DNA from: Sutterella parvirubra YIT 11816
GTDB lineage: Bacteria; Pseudomonadota; Gammaproteobacteria; Burkholderiales; Burkholderiaceae_F
NCBI RefSeq assembly: GCF_000250875.1
Contig: NZ_JH604887.1
Span: 18,845-44,516, forward strand
Length of the DNA stretch: 25,672 nt
Direction of reading: 5' to 3'
In this document: positions 15,713 to 24,726 of the stretch, one piece after another
Layout of the letters: each line of letters begins with the position of its first letter
Position numbering within the stretch: the stretch's first letter is position 1
The notes under the pieces: model-generated
The model's input: only the letters and a program-made list of their open reading frames with translations
Databases searched by the model: none
What the model was told of the DNA's origin: nothing
Program-made: the position numbers and the translations under genes

Positions 15713-17722
15713 TCAGTTCGCCGGCGCCGGTTCCGCGGCGGACGCTTCGGCCGCGACGTCGGCAGCTGTCCCTTCCGGAGCGTTTTCCGCTCCCTCGGCG
15801 CCCTCGGCATCCTCCGCATCGTCCTCGTCCATGAGCTCCGCCTGATCGATTTCGTCCGAGACGCCCGCAAGGCGCGTCTCCAACGCGAGCTCCAGGTAGT
15901 CCATGCCCAGAACGTCAAGCGTGACGCGACGGCCGCGCTCCAGGTCTTCAGGAAGCCCCGGCACGCGATGGACGAACGGGAGATGTTCCAAACGCACGAG
16001 CTCGGGCTTGATGACGGAGGCTTCGATGTGGCGGAGCCCCTCCTGCTCGATCCACCGGAGCGACCAGTAGCGTTCCATCCGCGACTGGAAGTCGCCGTAG
16101 ATCCCGTAGAGGTTCTCGAACTGGCTCACGATCGTGAAGAGGTCGGCGTCGTTCCCGGCGTAGGCCGCGCCTTCACCCGTCACGACCCCGAGGAGCTGGC
16201 GCTGATTGATGAGGTCGACGTAGCGCCGCAGGGGCGAGGTCGACCACGCGTAGCGCGACACCCCCAGCCCTTCGTGGGGTGCGGGGGTCGTGCTCATGCG
16301 CACGCGTCCGATCCGCTGCGAGCGGTAGATCCCGGCGGTCTTCTCTTCTTCCAACCATGCGCCCCAGGTGCTGTTGGCGAGAATCATCAGTTCCGAGACG
16401 ATCAGATCCAACGGCTCCCCGCGGCGGCGGCCCTTCAAGGACACCTTAGCGGCTTCGCCCTCGCCTTCGAGCGCGAAGGACCAGTCGATGCGCCCCACGG
16501 GTTCGGGGCGGCCGCGGACCTCTTCGCGGCCCTTCTGGAGCGTGCGGGCGAAGTGCCAGAGCCACGTGAGCGCTTCGGCGAAGGGCGCCTCCAGCGTGCC
16601 GGCTTCGATCGCTTCATCCGTAATGGGATGCTCCAGCTTGTCGTAGCGGATGTTCTTCGCGACGGCGAGGCGCTCCAACTTCGTTTCGGTCTCGAGAATC
16701 TCGTGCTCGGGCGAAACCGTCACGTAGAGCGAGAGCGCCGGGACCTCACGCCCTTCGTCGAGAGAGAAGGCCGCCACCCAGGCGTCCGGCAGCATCGTCG
16801 TCTTGATGCCCGGCGCATAGACCGTGCTCATGCGGGCGCGCGCGACGCGGTCCATCGCGTCGTCGCGGCGGATGCCGTAGGCGGGCGCCGCGATGTGGAT
16901 GCCGATGCGGGTGCGGCCGTCCTCCAAATGCGTCACGCTCACCGCGTCGTCGATTTCGGTCGTCTCGGAGTCGTCGATCGAAAACGCTTCGACCTCCGCC
17001 TTGGGGAGTTCCGATGCGGCGCCCATTTCCGGCGCCGGAAGGTCCGCCGGGAAGCCGGCCCCCTTCGGGAAGTTCTCCGCGTAGAAGCTATCGACGTGCC
17101 AGGCGTAGGGGCTCGCGATCGCGCCGAGCGCGAGAAGAAGCTTCAGGGGCGTCTGCCGCGTCGCCGACGCGGCGTCCGAGAGCGCCTTCCATTCGATGCC
17201 GTTCTTGTCGGGCGAGACCAGAAGCGTCATCGCCATGCGGCCGATGGCCTCGGGGAGACGCCCCTCGGTCATCTCCGCCGCCCAGGCGCGGCGTTGCTCT
17301 TCCTGCTGCCGACGGCGCTCCACCGCCTCCAACGCCTTCTTCAGGATGTCGGCGGGGGCGCGCTTGTAGACGCCGCGGCCCTTCCGGTAGAAGTAGACGG
17401 GGTTCCCGTGGAGGACCGTGAGGAGCGCGGCGCGCTCCACCGGGCCCGCACCCTCGCCCCAATATTCCGCCGCGAGGTCCGCGTAGCCGAATTCCGTGTC
17501 GGGGGCAGCCTCCCAAAGGAACGCCGGGTCGAGTTCGGCCGCGGCCTCAGGAATACGGTTCGTGAGTTCCGCGGCCGAAGGGCTCGCAAATTCGAAAAAG
17601 GCGTTCGCCGCCTTCACCTTGGAGCGGCGGCCCGTGACGAGCTCGACCTGATAGGCCGTACCCGCCTGCGAGAGGATCGTGCCCGCCTTGAAGGCGCCGT
17701 CTTCTTCAAAGTAGAGATTCAT
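15713..17722 (-). CDS. RNB-domain exoribonuclease (RNase II family)
   Basis: Processive 3'-to-5' hydrolase of single-stranded RNA. The RNB domain begins near residue 245: the metal-binding block reads SIDDSETTEIDDA, with Asp250, Asp258 and Asp259 aligning to E. coli RNase II Asp201, Asp209 and Asp210, while the Asp207 position appears to be Glu256. HIAAPA follows at 276-281, and STSPLRRYVDLINQRQL near 540 is the family's C-terminal catalytic block. The first 240 or so residues do not show an obvious cold-shock domain to my eye. The last 40 or so residues are an Asp/Glu/Ala-rich low-complexity tail after the S1-like region. At 669 residues it is close to RNase II (644), shorter than RNase R. 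It lies in a minus-strand cluster downstream of mpl and the esterase. The E. coli symbol rnb is avoided because this is a divergent family member. Confidence 0.9.
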   Translation of the reverse strand: MNLYFEEDGAFKAGTILSQAGTAYQVELVTGRRSKVKAANAFFEFASPSAAELTNRIPEAAAELDPAFLWEAAPDTEFGYADLAAEYWGEGAGPVERAALLTVLHGNPVYFYRKGRGVYKRAPADILKKALEAVERRRQQEEQRRAWAAEMTEGRLPEAIGRMAMTLLVSPDKNGIEWKALSDAASATRQTPLKLLLALGAIASPYAWHVDSFYAENFPKGAGFPADLPAPEMGAASELPKAEVEAFSIDDSETTEIDDAVSVTHLEDGRTRIGIHIAAPAYGIRRDDAMDRVARARMSTVYAPGIKTTMLPDAWVAAFSLDEGREVPALSLYVTVSPEHEILETETKLERLAVAKNIRYDKLEHPITDEAIEAGTLEAPFAEALTWLWHFARTLQKGREEVRGRPEPVGRIDWSFALEGEGEAAKVSLKGRRRGEPLDLIVSELMILANSTWGAWLEEEKTAGIYRSQRIGRVRMSTTPAPHEGLGVSRYAWSTSPLRRYVDLINQRQLLGVVTGEGAAYAGNDADLFTIVSQFENLYGIYGDFQSRMERYWSLRWIEQEGLRHIEASVIKPELVRLEHLPFVHRVPGLPEDLERGRRVTLDVLGMDYLELALETRLAGVSDEIDQAELMDEDDAEDAEGAEGAENAPEGTAADVAAEASAAEPAPAN

Positions 17723-17840
17723 GGTTCGTCTTGATGTTTTGGGGAAGCGCCCCGGGCGTTCGATACGCCCCGGCGGCGCGCCGTGATGTTCTTGTGGCGT
17801 CTTTTCTCAGTGCCGTTGTTCCGTTCCCGTTCAGGCCGCC
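17723..17840 (-). other. Intergenic hairpin between the esterase and RNB genes
   Basis: This 118-bp spacer contains a GGGCGT/ACGCCC hairpin (17754-17759 with 17765-17770) that extends outward with one bulged C. On the minus strand it is followed by CGCTTCCCCAAAACATC, without a T-tract. It is a possible mRNA-processing or weak termination site; no promoter is recognisable. Confidence 0.3.
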
Positions 17841-18446
17841 TCAGGACGGATCATCCGCCGCCCACGCCGCAAGCGTCGGAACGAAGTCGTCGAACGCGCG
17901 GATGCGGTGGTCGTCGCCTGGCGACACGACGATGCGGCAGCCCCGCATCGCGTCCCGGGCCTTGTGCCAATCGAGCACTTCGTCTTCGTCCGACAAAAGC
18001 ACCCAGGTACGGCGGCGTTCTTCCTGCGTCTGCGGAACGGGCGAGGTCTCGTCGTCCAAACGCTTCAGGTCGGGGCCGAAACCTTCGTCCACGTAGATCC
18101 GCCGGTCCGTCCCGGCGATCTCGTGCCAGCCGACGAGGGGCCCGATCAGCGTCCAGGGGTCGAGGCAGGGGTTCAGGAGCGCCGCCTTGGCGCCAAGCTT
18201 GCAGGCGAGCCGCCCCGCGTAGAACCCGCCGAGGCTCTACCCCACGATGAGAAGTTCCGAAGGGTCGACCGCCAGCGCCTTCGCCGCCTCATCAGCGCGT
18301 GCCGCCGCTTCCAAAGGCGGCACGTTCAGGTCCGGCGCCGCGGCGCGCCAACCGCGCGCCTGCGCCTCAGCCAACATCCGCCGCGCCTTGGCGGACGCGG
18401 GGCTCGACCGGAAGCCGTGGAGATAGAGCACCGCGCGGACCGTCAT
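17841..18446 (-). pseudogene. YqiA-like alpha/beta-hydrolase (UPF0227 esterase) with one in-frame amber codon
   Basis: Read through, this is a complete 201-residue esterase of the YqiA family. The first 69 codons give AVLYLHGFRSSPAS and end LLIVG; a TAG follows at 18237-18239; the next codons, in the same frame, read SLGGFYAGRL and continue to the natural TGA. The TAG replaces one residue of the nucleophile elbow G-x-S-L-G-G, and the Ser itself (AGC) is intact. The Asp (LLSDEDEVLDW) and His (GDDHRI) of the triad are also present. A single C-to-A change from TCG would create the TAG. The ATG overlaps the mpl stop (ATGA), so translation was coupled to mpl. Either a very recent nonsense mutation, a sequencing error, or read-through. 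Confidence 0.85.
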
Positions 18447-19816
18447 GCCTTCGCCTTGGCCTCAAGCGCCGCCAGGAGCTTCCCGTGGACGCCCCCGAAG
18501 GCGCCGTTGCTCATGCAAAGCAGCACGTCGCCGGGTTCGGCCTCCGCCGCCACCCGCGCGACCAAATCGTCGACGTCGTGCGTGACGGTCGCCTTCGCCC
18601 CCAAGGGCGCCAAAGCTTCTTCGGGCGCCCAGCGCACGCTCGGGCCCGCGTAGCAGAAGACGCGGTCGGCCGCATCGAGCGACCCCGCCAGGGCATCCTT
18701 CATCGTGCCCAGCTTCATCGTGTTGCTGCGGGGTTCCAAAAGTGCGATGAGACGGCCCTTCACGCCTTCCTTCACCATGCCGTCACGCACCGCGGCGATC
18801 GTCTCGCGCACGGCGGTCGGGTGGTGGGCGAAGTCGTCGATGACGACGCAGCCGTAGGCGCGGCCCTTCACTTCCTGACGGCGCTTGACGCCCGCGAAGT
18901 GGGCGAGGATTTCAAGCGACGTTTCGGGAGATACGCCCACGTCCCTCGCCGCGGCCACTGCGGCGAGCGCATTCAACGCGTTGTAGCGCCCGGGCATGGG
19001 GAGATGAAGTTCGCCGACAGGCTTCCCGGAAAATGCCACGCGGCCGTCTTCCGTCAACGACCAACCCGCTTCGCCCTCCGCCACGTCGAAGCGCTCCACG
19101 CGGCTCCAGACGCCCATCGCGAGCACGCGGTCGAGCGCCTCGGCGCGGGCGTTCGCGATGACGAGGCCGTTGGACGGCATCGTGCGGACGAGGTGATGGA
19201 ACTGCCGCTCGATGGCGGCGAGATTCTCGAAGATGTCCGCGTGGTCGTATTCGAGGTTGTTCAGAATCGCCGTGCGGGGACGGTAGTGCACGAACTTGCT
19301 CCGCTTGTCGCAAAACGCCGTGTCGTACTCGTCGGCTTCGATGACGAAGGGCGCGTTCGGATTCCCCAAATGCGCCGAGCGGCTGCTCCACTGCGGCACG
19401 CCGCCGATGAGGTAGCCGGGGTCCATCCCCGCTTCGATCAGAATCCTCGCGACCATGGAAGTCGTCGTCGTCTTCCCGTGCGTGCCCGCGACCGCAATCA
19501 CGTGACGCCCCTGCAGGATCTCCTTCGCGAGCCACTCGGGACCCGAGACGTAGGGGAGGCCCCGGTCGAGGATGGCCTCAAGAAGCGGATTCCCGCGGCT
19601 CACCGCATTCCCGACGATCCAGACGTCGGGACGGAAGCGCTCGATCTGCTCGGGCGACCAACCCTCCTCCAATTCGATCCCCGCCGCGCGGAGCGCGTCG
19701 CTCATCGGGGGATAGACGTTGGCGTCGCAACCGGTGACGCGGTGGCCCGCTTCGCGGGCGAGCTGCGCGACGCCGCCCATGAAGGTGCCGCAGATGCCGA
19801 GAATGTGAATGTGCAT
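18443..19816 (-). CDS. mpl: UDP-N-acetylmuramate:L-alanyl-gamma-D-glutamyl-meso-diaminopimelate ligase
   Basis: Cytosolic murein-recycling ligase joining the recovered tripeptide L-Ala-D-Glu-mDAP to UDP-MurNAc at the cost of ATP. The 457 residues match Mpl. The N-terminal Rossmann motif is HILGICGTFMGG at 4-15; the ATP loop AGTHGKTTTTS is at 110-120; EADEYDTAFCDKRSKF is a hallmark that separates Mpl from MurC; AHHPTAVRETI marks the C-terminal ligase domain. It heads a minus-strand cluster (esterase, RNB nuclease, mgtE), overlapping the esterase start by four bases. A plausible promoter lies about 80 bp upstream. The nearby lytic transglycosylase would generate the anhydromuropeptides whose tripeptide Mpl salvages. 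Confidence 0.96.
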   Translation of the reverse strand: MHIHILGICGTFMGGVAQLAREAGHRVTGCDANVYPPMSDALRAAGIELEEGWSPEQIERFRPDVWIVGNAVSRGNPLLEAILDRGLPYVSGPEWLAKEILQGRHVIAVAGTHGKTTTTSMVARILIEAGMDPGYLIGGVPQWSSRSAHLGNPNAPFVIEADEYDTAFCDKRSKFVHYRPRTAILNNLEYDHADIFENLAAIERQFHHLVRTMPSNGLVIANARAEALDRVLAMGVWSRVERFDVAEGEAGWSLTEDGRVAFSGKPVGELHLPMPGRYNALNALAAVAAARDVGVSPETSLEILAHFAGVKRRQEVKGRAYGCVVIDDFAHHPTAVRETIAAVRDGMVKEGVKGRLIALLEPRSNTMKLGTMKDALAGSLDAADRVFCYAGPSVRWAPEEALAPLGAKATVTHDVDDLVARVAAEAEPGDVLLCMSNGAFGGVHGKLLAALEAKAKA

Positions 19817-19897
19817 GATGCCTGGGATAGGATTCGGGGTGAAGAACCTGAGGAACCGAAAAACCGGTTGGGGCGGATTTCCTCCGCCGGACCCCGC

Positions 19898-19926
19898 ATT
19901 GTCCCACGTCGGCGGCCGACTGTCGC
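19898..19926 (-). promoter_or_regulatory. Candidate promoter for mpl
   Basis: On the minus strand GCGACA (19921-19926) and GACAAT (19898-19903) are spaced by exactly 17 bp, each matching the sigma-70 consensus at 4 of 6. Transcription would start near 19891, leaving a leader of about 75 bases that contains an AACCG/CGGTT hairpin. The divergent gene at 20023 has no recognisable promoter here. Confidence 0.35.
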
Positions 19927-20022
19927 GCCGCGAAGTGCAACAAGCCCCGTCCGACGCGCTTCAGCGCACTCCCCGCACCGTTCGGAACCCCACCCGCCGC
20001 TCTTGATGAACGTCCCACGCCA

Positions 20023-20718
20023 ATGAAGCACCGTCGCCGCCCGCTCGATACGACCTCCCCGCGATCTCCACGAAGAGGAGAGTCCGCCTCGGACCGCCCG
20101 TCGGCCCGCAGGGAAGCCGCGGACGCCGAACAGATCGTCCGCCACGCCCACACCGCGTCGCTCACCCCTGAAGAGGCGGCCGACCATTTGGGACTCCCGC
20201 TCCGCGAATCGGCTTGGGCCCAAGCCGTCGACGCGTGGGCGGGGCTCTTCGCCGAAACGGCGCACGAGGAAGCGCTCCTTGCGAAGCGCCGCACGGCGCT
20301 TCGCCTGATGCGCCTCATCCGCCGGTTCGCGACGCCCGGCGTCATGATGGATCTGCGGCTAGCCGGCCGCGTCGTCGCGGGGACCGCGGTCCCCGCCTCG
20401 CCCGTGCTCCTCACGGCCAACGCCCCCGACCCCAAAGCCGCGCTCGCGGCGCTTCTCTCGCTGGGGCTCGACCCCGCACCGATTCCGCCCGGGTTGAGGG
20501 TCCCGGAACCCGGTTTCGGCCCCGACGCCCAGACCGGACCCCGGTCTTCGGGCGTCACCTTCGACTTTGAAGAGGAGCGCTTCATCCTGAAGCTCTGCGC
20601 CCCGGGCGAATCCCGGGGGACGGCGCTCCCGGCGTCCGTCCGCTTCAGTCTTCCCGCACCCTCCGGCAACCTCACGGAGGCGGCTCTGGAAGCGTTCCTC
20701 CAATCCGACGAAGGATGA
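20023..20718 (+). CDS. Hypothetical protein, 231 residues
   Basis: I do not recognise this protein. It begins with a basic, Arg/Pro/Ser-rich 35-residue stretch, then a helical region (LTPEEAADHLGLPLRESAWAQ at about 47-67, a VDAWAGLFAETAHEEALLAKRR helix, RLMRLIRRFATPG at about 93-105). A hydrophobic Ala/Leu/Val part follows (MDLRLAGRVVAGTAVPASPVLL) and a less ordered, Pro/Gly-rich C-terminal half with FDFEEERFILKLCAPG. There is no signal peptide, membrane helix or cysteine motif. It diverges from mpl and precedes the accB leader, in the place where many relatives carry other genes such as aroQ. No Shine-Dalgarno precedes the ATG. Open frames on the opposite strand are also long here, so coding status is likely rather than certain. 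Confidence 0.6.
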   Translation: MKHRRRPLDTTSPRSPRRGESASDRPSARREAADAEQIVRHAHTASLTPEEAADHLGLPLRESAWAQAVDAWAGLFAETAHEEALLAKRRTALRLMRLIRRFATPGVMMDLRLAGRVVAGTAVPASPVLLTANAPDPKAALAALLSLGLDPAPIPPGLRVPEPGFGPDAQTGPRSSGVTFDFEEERFILKLCAPGESRGTALPASVRFSLPAPSGNLTEAALEAFLQSDEG

Positions 20719-21038
20719 GCGACGGATTAGCCCATCAACGGCATCCCAAGCGCCCCATCCGGGCGATAAACTTGACGCCGCCCGCAAAATCGCGCCCCTT
20801 GGAGGCTCCCCCGACCTCCCGGCCTTTACTTTGCGAACGGAATTCACGACAATTCCAAATGTTTTCAAAGGAGATCGGCACCTGTTGGTGCTTTTTCCTT
20901 AAAATCACCGCTCTCGCGCCGACGTCCCCGACCCCGCGCGACTCCGGACACACATGATCGGCGGCGGTCCCGCCCGGCGCGCCTCGGCGCCGGAGAGCCC
21001 TCGACCCGGCCGCCCCACACCCAAATAGGTTTCCTGCC
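20719..21038 (+). promoter_or_regulatory. 320-bp leader region upstream of accB
   Basis: This is the longest gene-free stretch of the window. In order it holds an inverted repeat GGAATT-N6-AATTCC (20839-20856), an AAAGGAG element (20867-20873), a short terminator-like hairpin with TTTTT (20878-20896), a -10-like TAAAAT (20900-20905) without a good -35, and a 7-bp GC hairpin CCGGCGC/GCGCCGG (20974-20993) about 45 bases before the accB ATG. It may carry the end of the upstream transcript and the accB promoter, or an attenuated leader. I find no aroQ remnant. Confidence 0.5.
20878..20896 (+). terminator. Terminator-like hairpin upstream of accB
   Basis: GCACC-TGTT-GGTGC forms a 5-bp stem (20878-20882 with 20887-20891) with a tetraloop and is followed by five Ts (20892-20896). 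It lies 160 bases after the stop of the hypothetical gene and 143 before accB. It could end the upstream transcript or act as an attenuator of an accB leader RNA. Confidence 0.55.
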
Positions 21039-21506
21039 ATGGATCTGCGCAAACTGAAGACTCTCATCGACCTCGTGAGCGAAAGCGGCGTTGCCGAACT
21101 CGAAATCGAGGAAGGCGAAGACCGCGTCCGCATCGTCAACCGTCCGTCCGCGACGCCGCAGGCGATGCCCGCGCCGAGCATCCCGCCGATCCCCGTGACG
21201 CCCGTTGCGCTCCCGGCGGCCGTCGAAGCCGCACCCGCCCAGGAAGCGCCCGCCCCTGCGGCCGCGCCCGCGGGCCTCACGATCACAAGCCCGATGGTGG
21301 GCACCTTCTACCGTGCGCCTTCGCCGGGCGCCGACCCCTTCGTCAAGGAAGGCGACGCCGTGAAGAAGGGCCAGACCATCGGCATCATCGAAGCGATGAA
21401 GCTTCTGAACGAAGTCGAAGCCGACCAGGACGGCATCGTCAAGTCCTTCTGCGTGGAAAACGGCCAGCCCGTCGAATTCGGCCAGCCGCTCCTCGTGCTC
21501 GAATAA
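21039..21506 (+). CDS. accB: Biotin carboxyl carrier protein of acetyl-CoA carboxylase
   Basis: Carrier subunit that shuttles carboxybiotin between biotin carboxylase and carboxyltransferase in the first committed step of fatty acid synthesis. The 155 residues match the family. The N-terminal segment (MDLRKLKTLIDLVSESGVAELEI region) serves subunit assembly; an Ala/Pro linker spans about 36-78; the biotinyl domain spans 79-155 with the protruding thumb MVGTFYRAPSPGADPF and the biotinylated Lys121 in EAMKLLNE. accC follows after 18 bp, so the two are co-transcribed and translated at matched levels. Only a weak AGG precedes the ATG. A structured leader lies upstream. Confidence 0.97.
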   Translation: MDLRKLKTLIDLVSESGVAELEIEEGEDRVRIVNRPSATPQAMPAPSIPPIPVTPVALPAAVEAAPAQEAPAPAAAPAGLTITSPMVGTFYRAPSPGADPFVKEGDAVKKGQTIGIIEAMKLLNEVEADQDGIVKSFCVENGQPVEFGQPLLVLE

Positions 21507-21524
21507 ACCGCTCCCGACGCGCCT

Positions 21525-22886
<1,362 letters not shown>

Positions 22887-22900
22887 ACCGCTAAACTTCG

Positions 22901-22934
22901 GAGACGGGGACCCCTTTGGTCCCCGTCTCTTTTT
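22901..22934 (+). terminator. Strong rho-independent terminator after accC
   Basis: A perfect 12-bp stem (22901-22912 with 22918-22929) with a 5-base loop is followed by five Ts (22930-22934). It starts 14 bases after the accC stop and ends 28 bases before the prmA ATG, so prmA needs its own promoter or read-through. It also argues against any start of prmA further upstream. Confidence 0.9.
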
Positions 22935-22962
22935 CAATTCCGCCCACCTCCGACACACGACC

Positions 22963-23859
22963 ATGCGCGACATCAAGATCCTTGCCGACGAACGTTCCGC
23001 CGAAGCCCTCGCCGACGCCCTGATGGACGCGGGCGTCCTGAGCGCCTCGCTCGAAGACGCCGACGCCGACCGCCCCGACGAGCAGCCGCTTTACGGCGAA
23101 CCGGGGCTCGAACCCGAACAGTGCGCGTGGCCCCGTTCGATCGTCTCGCTTTTGGTCGAGGACGACTTCGACCTCGACGCCGCCCTTCAGGACGCCGTCG
23201 CCGCGGTGGGCTGCAAGATGCCCGAAGTCTTGGGGAACGAGGACGTCCCCGACCAGGACTGGGTGCGCATCACGCAGGCGCAGTTCCAACCGGTGCGCGT
23301 CTCCGACCGCCTCTGGATCGTGCCCACGTGGCACGACGTCCCGTCGACCGACGCCGTCAACGTACGCCTCGACCCGGGCGTCGCCTTCGGGACGGGTTCG
23401 CACCCGACGACGCATCTCTGTCTCCAGTGGTTGGACGAGCATGTCGGCGCGGAAGACGAAATCCTCGACTACGGCTGCGGCACCGGCATCCTCGCGATCG
23501 CTGCGAAGCTCTTGGGCGCAAAGCGCGTCCTCGGCACCGACATCGACCCGCAGGCGGTCGACGCGGCGGTGGAGAACGCCCGCATGAACGGCACCGAAGC
23601 CGAGTTCTACCTCCCGAACGCGATGCCTCAGGGCGACTTCGACATCGTGGTCGCGAATATTCTCGCGAACCCCCTGAAGCTCCTCGCCCCGGCGTTGATC
23701 GGGCGCGTGCGCCGCGGCGGCCGTCTCGTCCTCTCCGGCGTCCTGAAGACGCAAGCCGAGGAAGTGATCTCGCACTACATGTCGCTCGAACCCGGCTTGA
23801 CGCTCGCCGTCTGGAAGACGGAAGGCGACTGGGTCTGCATCGCGGGCGAACTCGCGTAA
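22963..23859 (+). CDS. prmA: Ribosomal protein L11 methyltransferase
   Basis: SAM-dependent enzyme trimethylating several amino groups of ribosomal protein L11. Residues 1-60 or so form the substrate-recognition domain, then a linker leads to the Rossmann methyltransferase domain: DPGVAFGTGSHPTT at 137-150 (a PrmA signature), DYGCGTGILAIAA (motif I) at 169-181, DIDP, and the catalytic-loop ANILANPL. I chose the ATG at 22963, which gives 298 residues, the usual length. The frame stays open to 22843, but that extension would overlap accC and the terminator. The usual Burkholderiales neighbours (accBC before, zinc-ribbon protein and PfkB kinase after) are present. Start-site ribosome binding is weak. 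Confidence 0.96.
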   Translation: MRDIKILADERSAEALADALMDAGVLSASLEDADADRPDEQPLYGEPGLEPEQCAWPRSIVSLLVEDDFDLDAALQDAVAAVGCKMPEVLGNEDVPDQDWVRITQAQFQPVRVSDRLWIVPTWHDVPSTDAVNVRLDPGVAFGTGSHPTTHLCLQWLDEHVGAEDEILDYGCGTGILAIAAKLLGAKRVLGTDIDPQAVDAAVENARMNGTEAEFYLPNAMPQGDFDIVVANILANPLKLLAPALIGRVRRGGRLVLSGVLKTQAEEVISHYMSLEPGLTLAVWKTEGDWVCIAGELA

Positions 23860-23883
23860 GCAGGGCATCTGGAGATCACACCC

Positions 23884-24717
23884 ATGGCCCGAATTCTCCG
23901 CTGCCCCGCCTGCGGCGCGCTCTGGCGCGTCGATCTTGAAGACGCCTCGGCGCAGCTCCGCTGCGGCGAGTGCGGCACCGTGTTCGCGTCCGCCAAGGCG
24001 GAGACGCTCGACGTCGACGACGAGGTCTTGGACGAGGCGCTTGCGCGCCGCACGGCCTCTGACGACGCCGAGGCGACCCCGGAGGGCGACGCCGCGGCCG
24101 ACACGTCTCCGGACGCCGCTCCGACTGAAGACTCCGGCACGGACGACACCGCCCCCGCTTCCGATGCGAAACCCCGCAGCAACCCGCTGTGGGGTCTGCT
24201 CGGCACCGTTGCCGTTATCGGTCTCGCCTTCGGCGGCGTCCTCTGGAGCGCCGACGCCATCGTCCAAAGCGCGCCCGCGCTTCGCCCCGCGTTCCAGGCC
24301 GCCTGCGGCACGCTTCCCTGCCCGGGGTTTGCGTGGATGGACGCGAAGGCCTGGACGGTGTCGGGTGAGATCGTCGACGCCGCCCAGATCACCGCGACGC
24401 CCGTGCCCTTGGGGGATCCGAATGCCGCTGCGGGAGATTCGCAGGCGACACCCCTGCAGGTCCGCATCCGCTTTGAAAACGCCACCGCCCGAACGCTTCT
24501 TCTCCCGCTCGTCGAAGTCAAGCTTTTGGACGCCGCCGGGACGCCGATCGCGGAGCGTTTGGTCGAACCCGCCGATCTCGGCTTCGCGACGGTCGGGGGC
24601 GACGCTCCGAGGCTCGCACCGCAGGCCCGCACCGAGGCGCTCCTCACGATCACGACGCCCCTTCCCGTCAAGCCCACGGGCCTCGCCCTCAAGGCTTGGG
24701 ACCCGCAGCTCCGCTGA
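23884..24717 (+). CDS. Zinc-ribbon (MJ0042-type) and DUF3426 membrane protein
   Basis: An inner-membrane protein of unknown function, common downstream of prmA in beta-proteobacteria. The N-terminal zinc ribbon has two CxxC knuckles, Cys7/Cys10 and Cys27/Cys30. A long acidic Ala/Asp/Thr linker spans about 40-97, a single transmembrane helix about 102-123 (PLWGLLGTVAVIGLAFGG), and the periplasmic DUF3426 domain about 125-277, with the paired cysteines Cys141 and Cys146 and an FENATARTLLLPLVEVKLLD strand region. The layout suggests a cytoplasmic zinc knuckle linked through the membrane to a beta-rich periplasmic domain. GGAG 9 bases before the ATG supports the start. It follows prmA by 24 bp and precedes the kinase by 9 bp, so the three are probably one operon. 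Confidence 0.88.
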   Translation: MARILRCPACGALWRVDLEDASAQLRCGECGTVFASAKAETLDVDDEVLDEALARRTASDDAEATPEGDAAADTSPDAAPTEDSGTDDTAPASDAKPRSNPLWGLLGTVAVIGLAFGGVLWSADAIVQSAPALRPAFQAACGTLPCPGFAWMDAKAWTVSGEIVDAAQITATPVPLGDPNAAAGDSQATPLQVRIRFENATARTLLLPLVEVKLLDAAGTPIAERLVEPADLGFATVGGDAPRLAPQARTEALLTITTPLPVKPTGLALKAWDPQLR

Positions 24718-24726
24718 GGCGACGTC

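Noticed and set aside
20859..20957. A 32-codon open frame starting with ATG in the accB leader
   Set aside because: Its coding part is the terminator hairpin itself, the AAAGGAG lies inside rather than before it, and it has no recognisable product.
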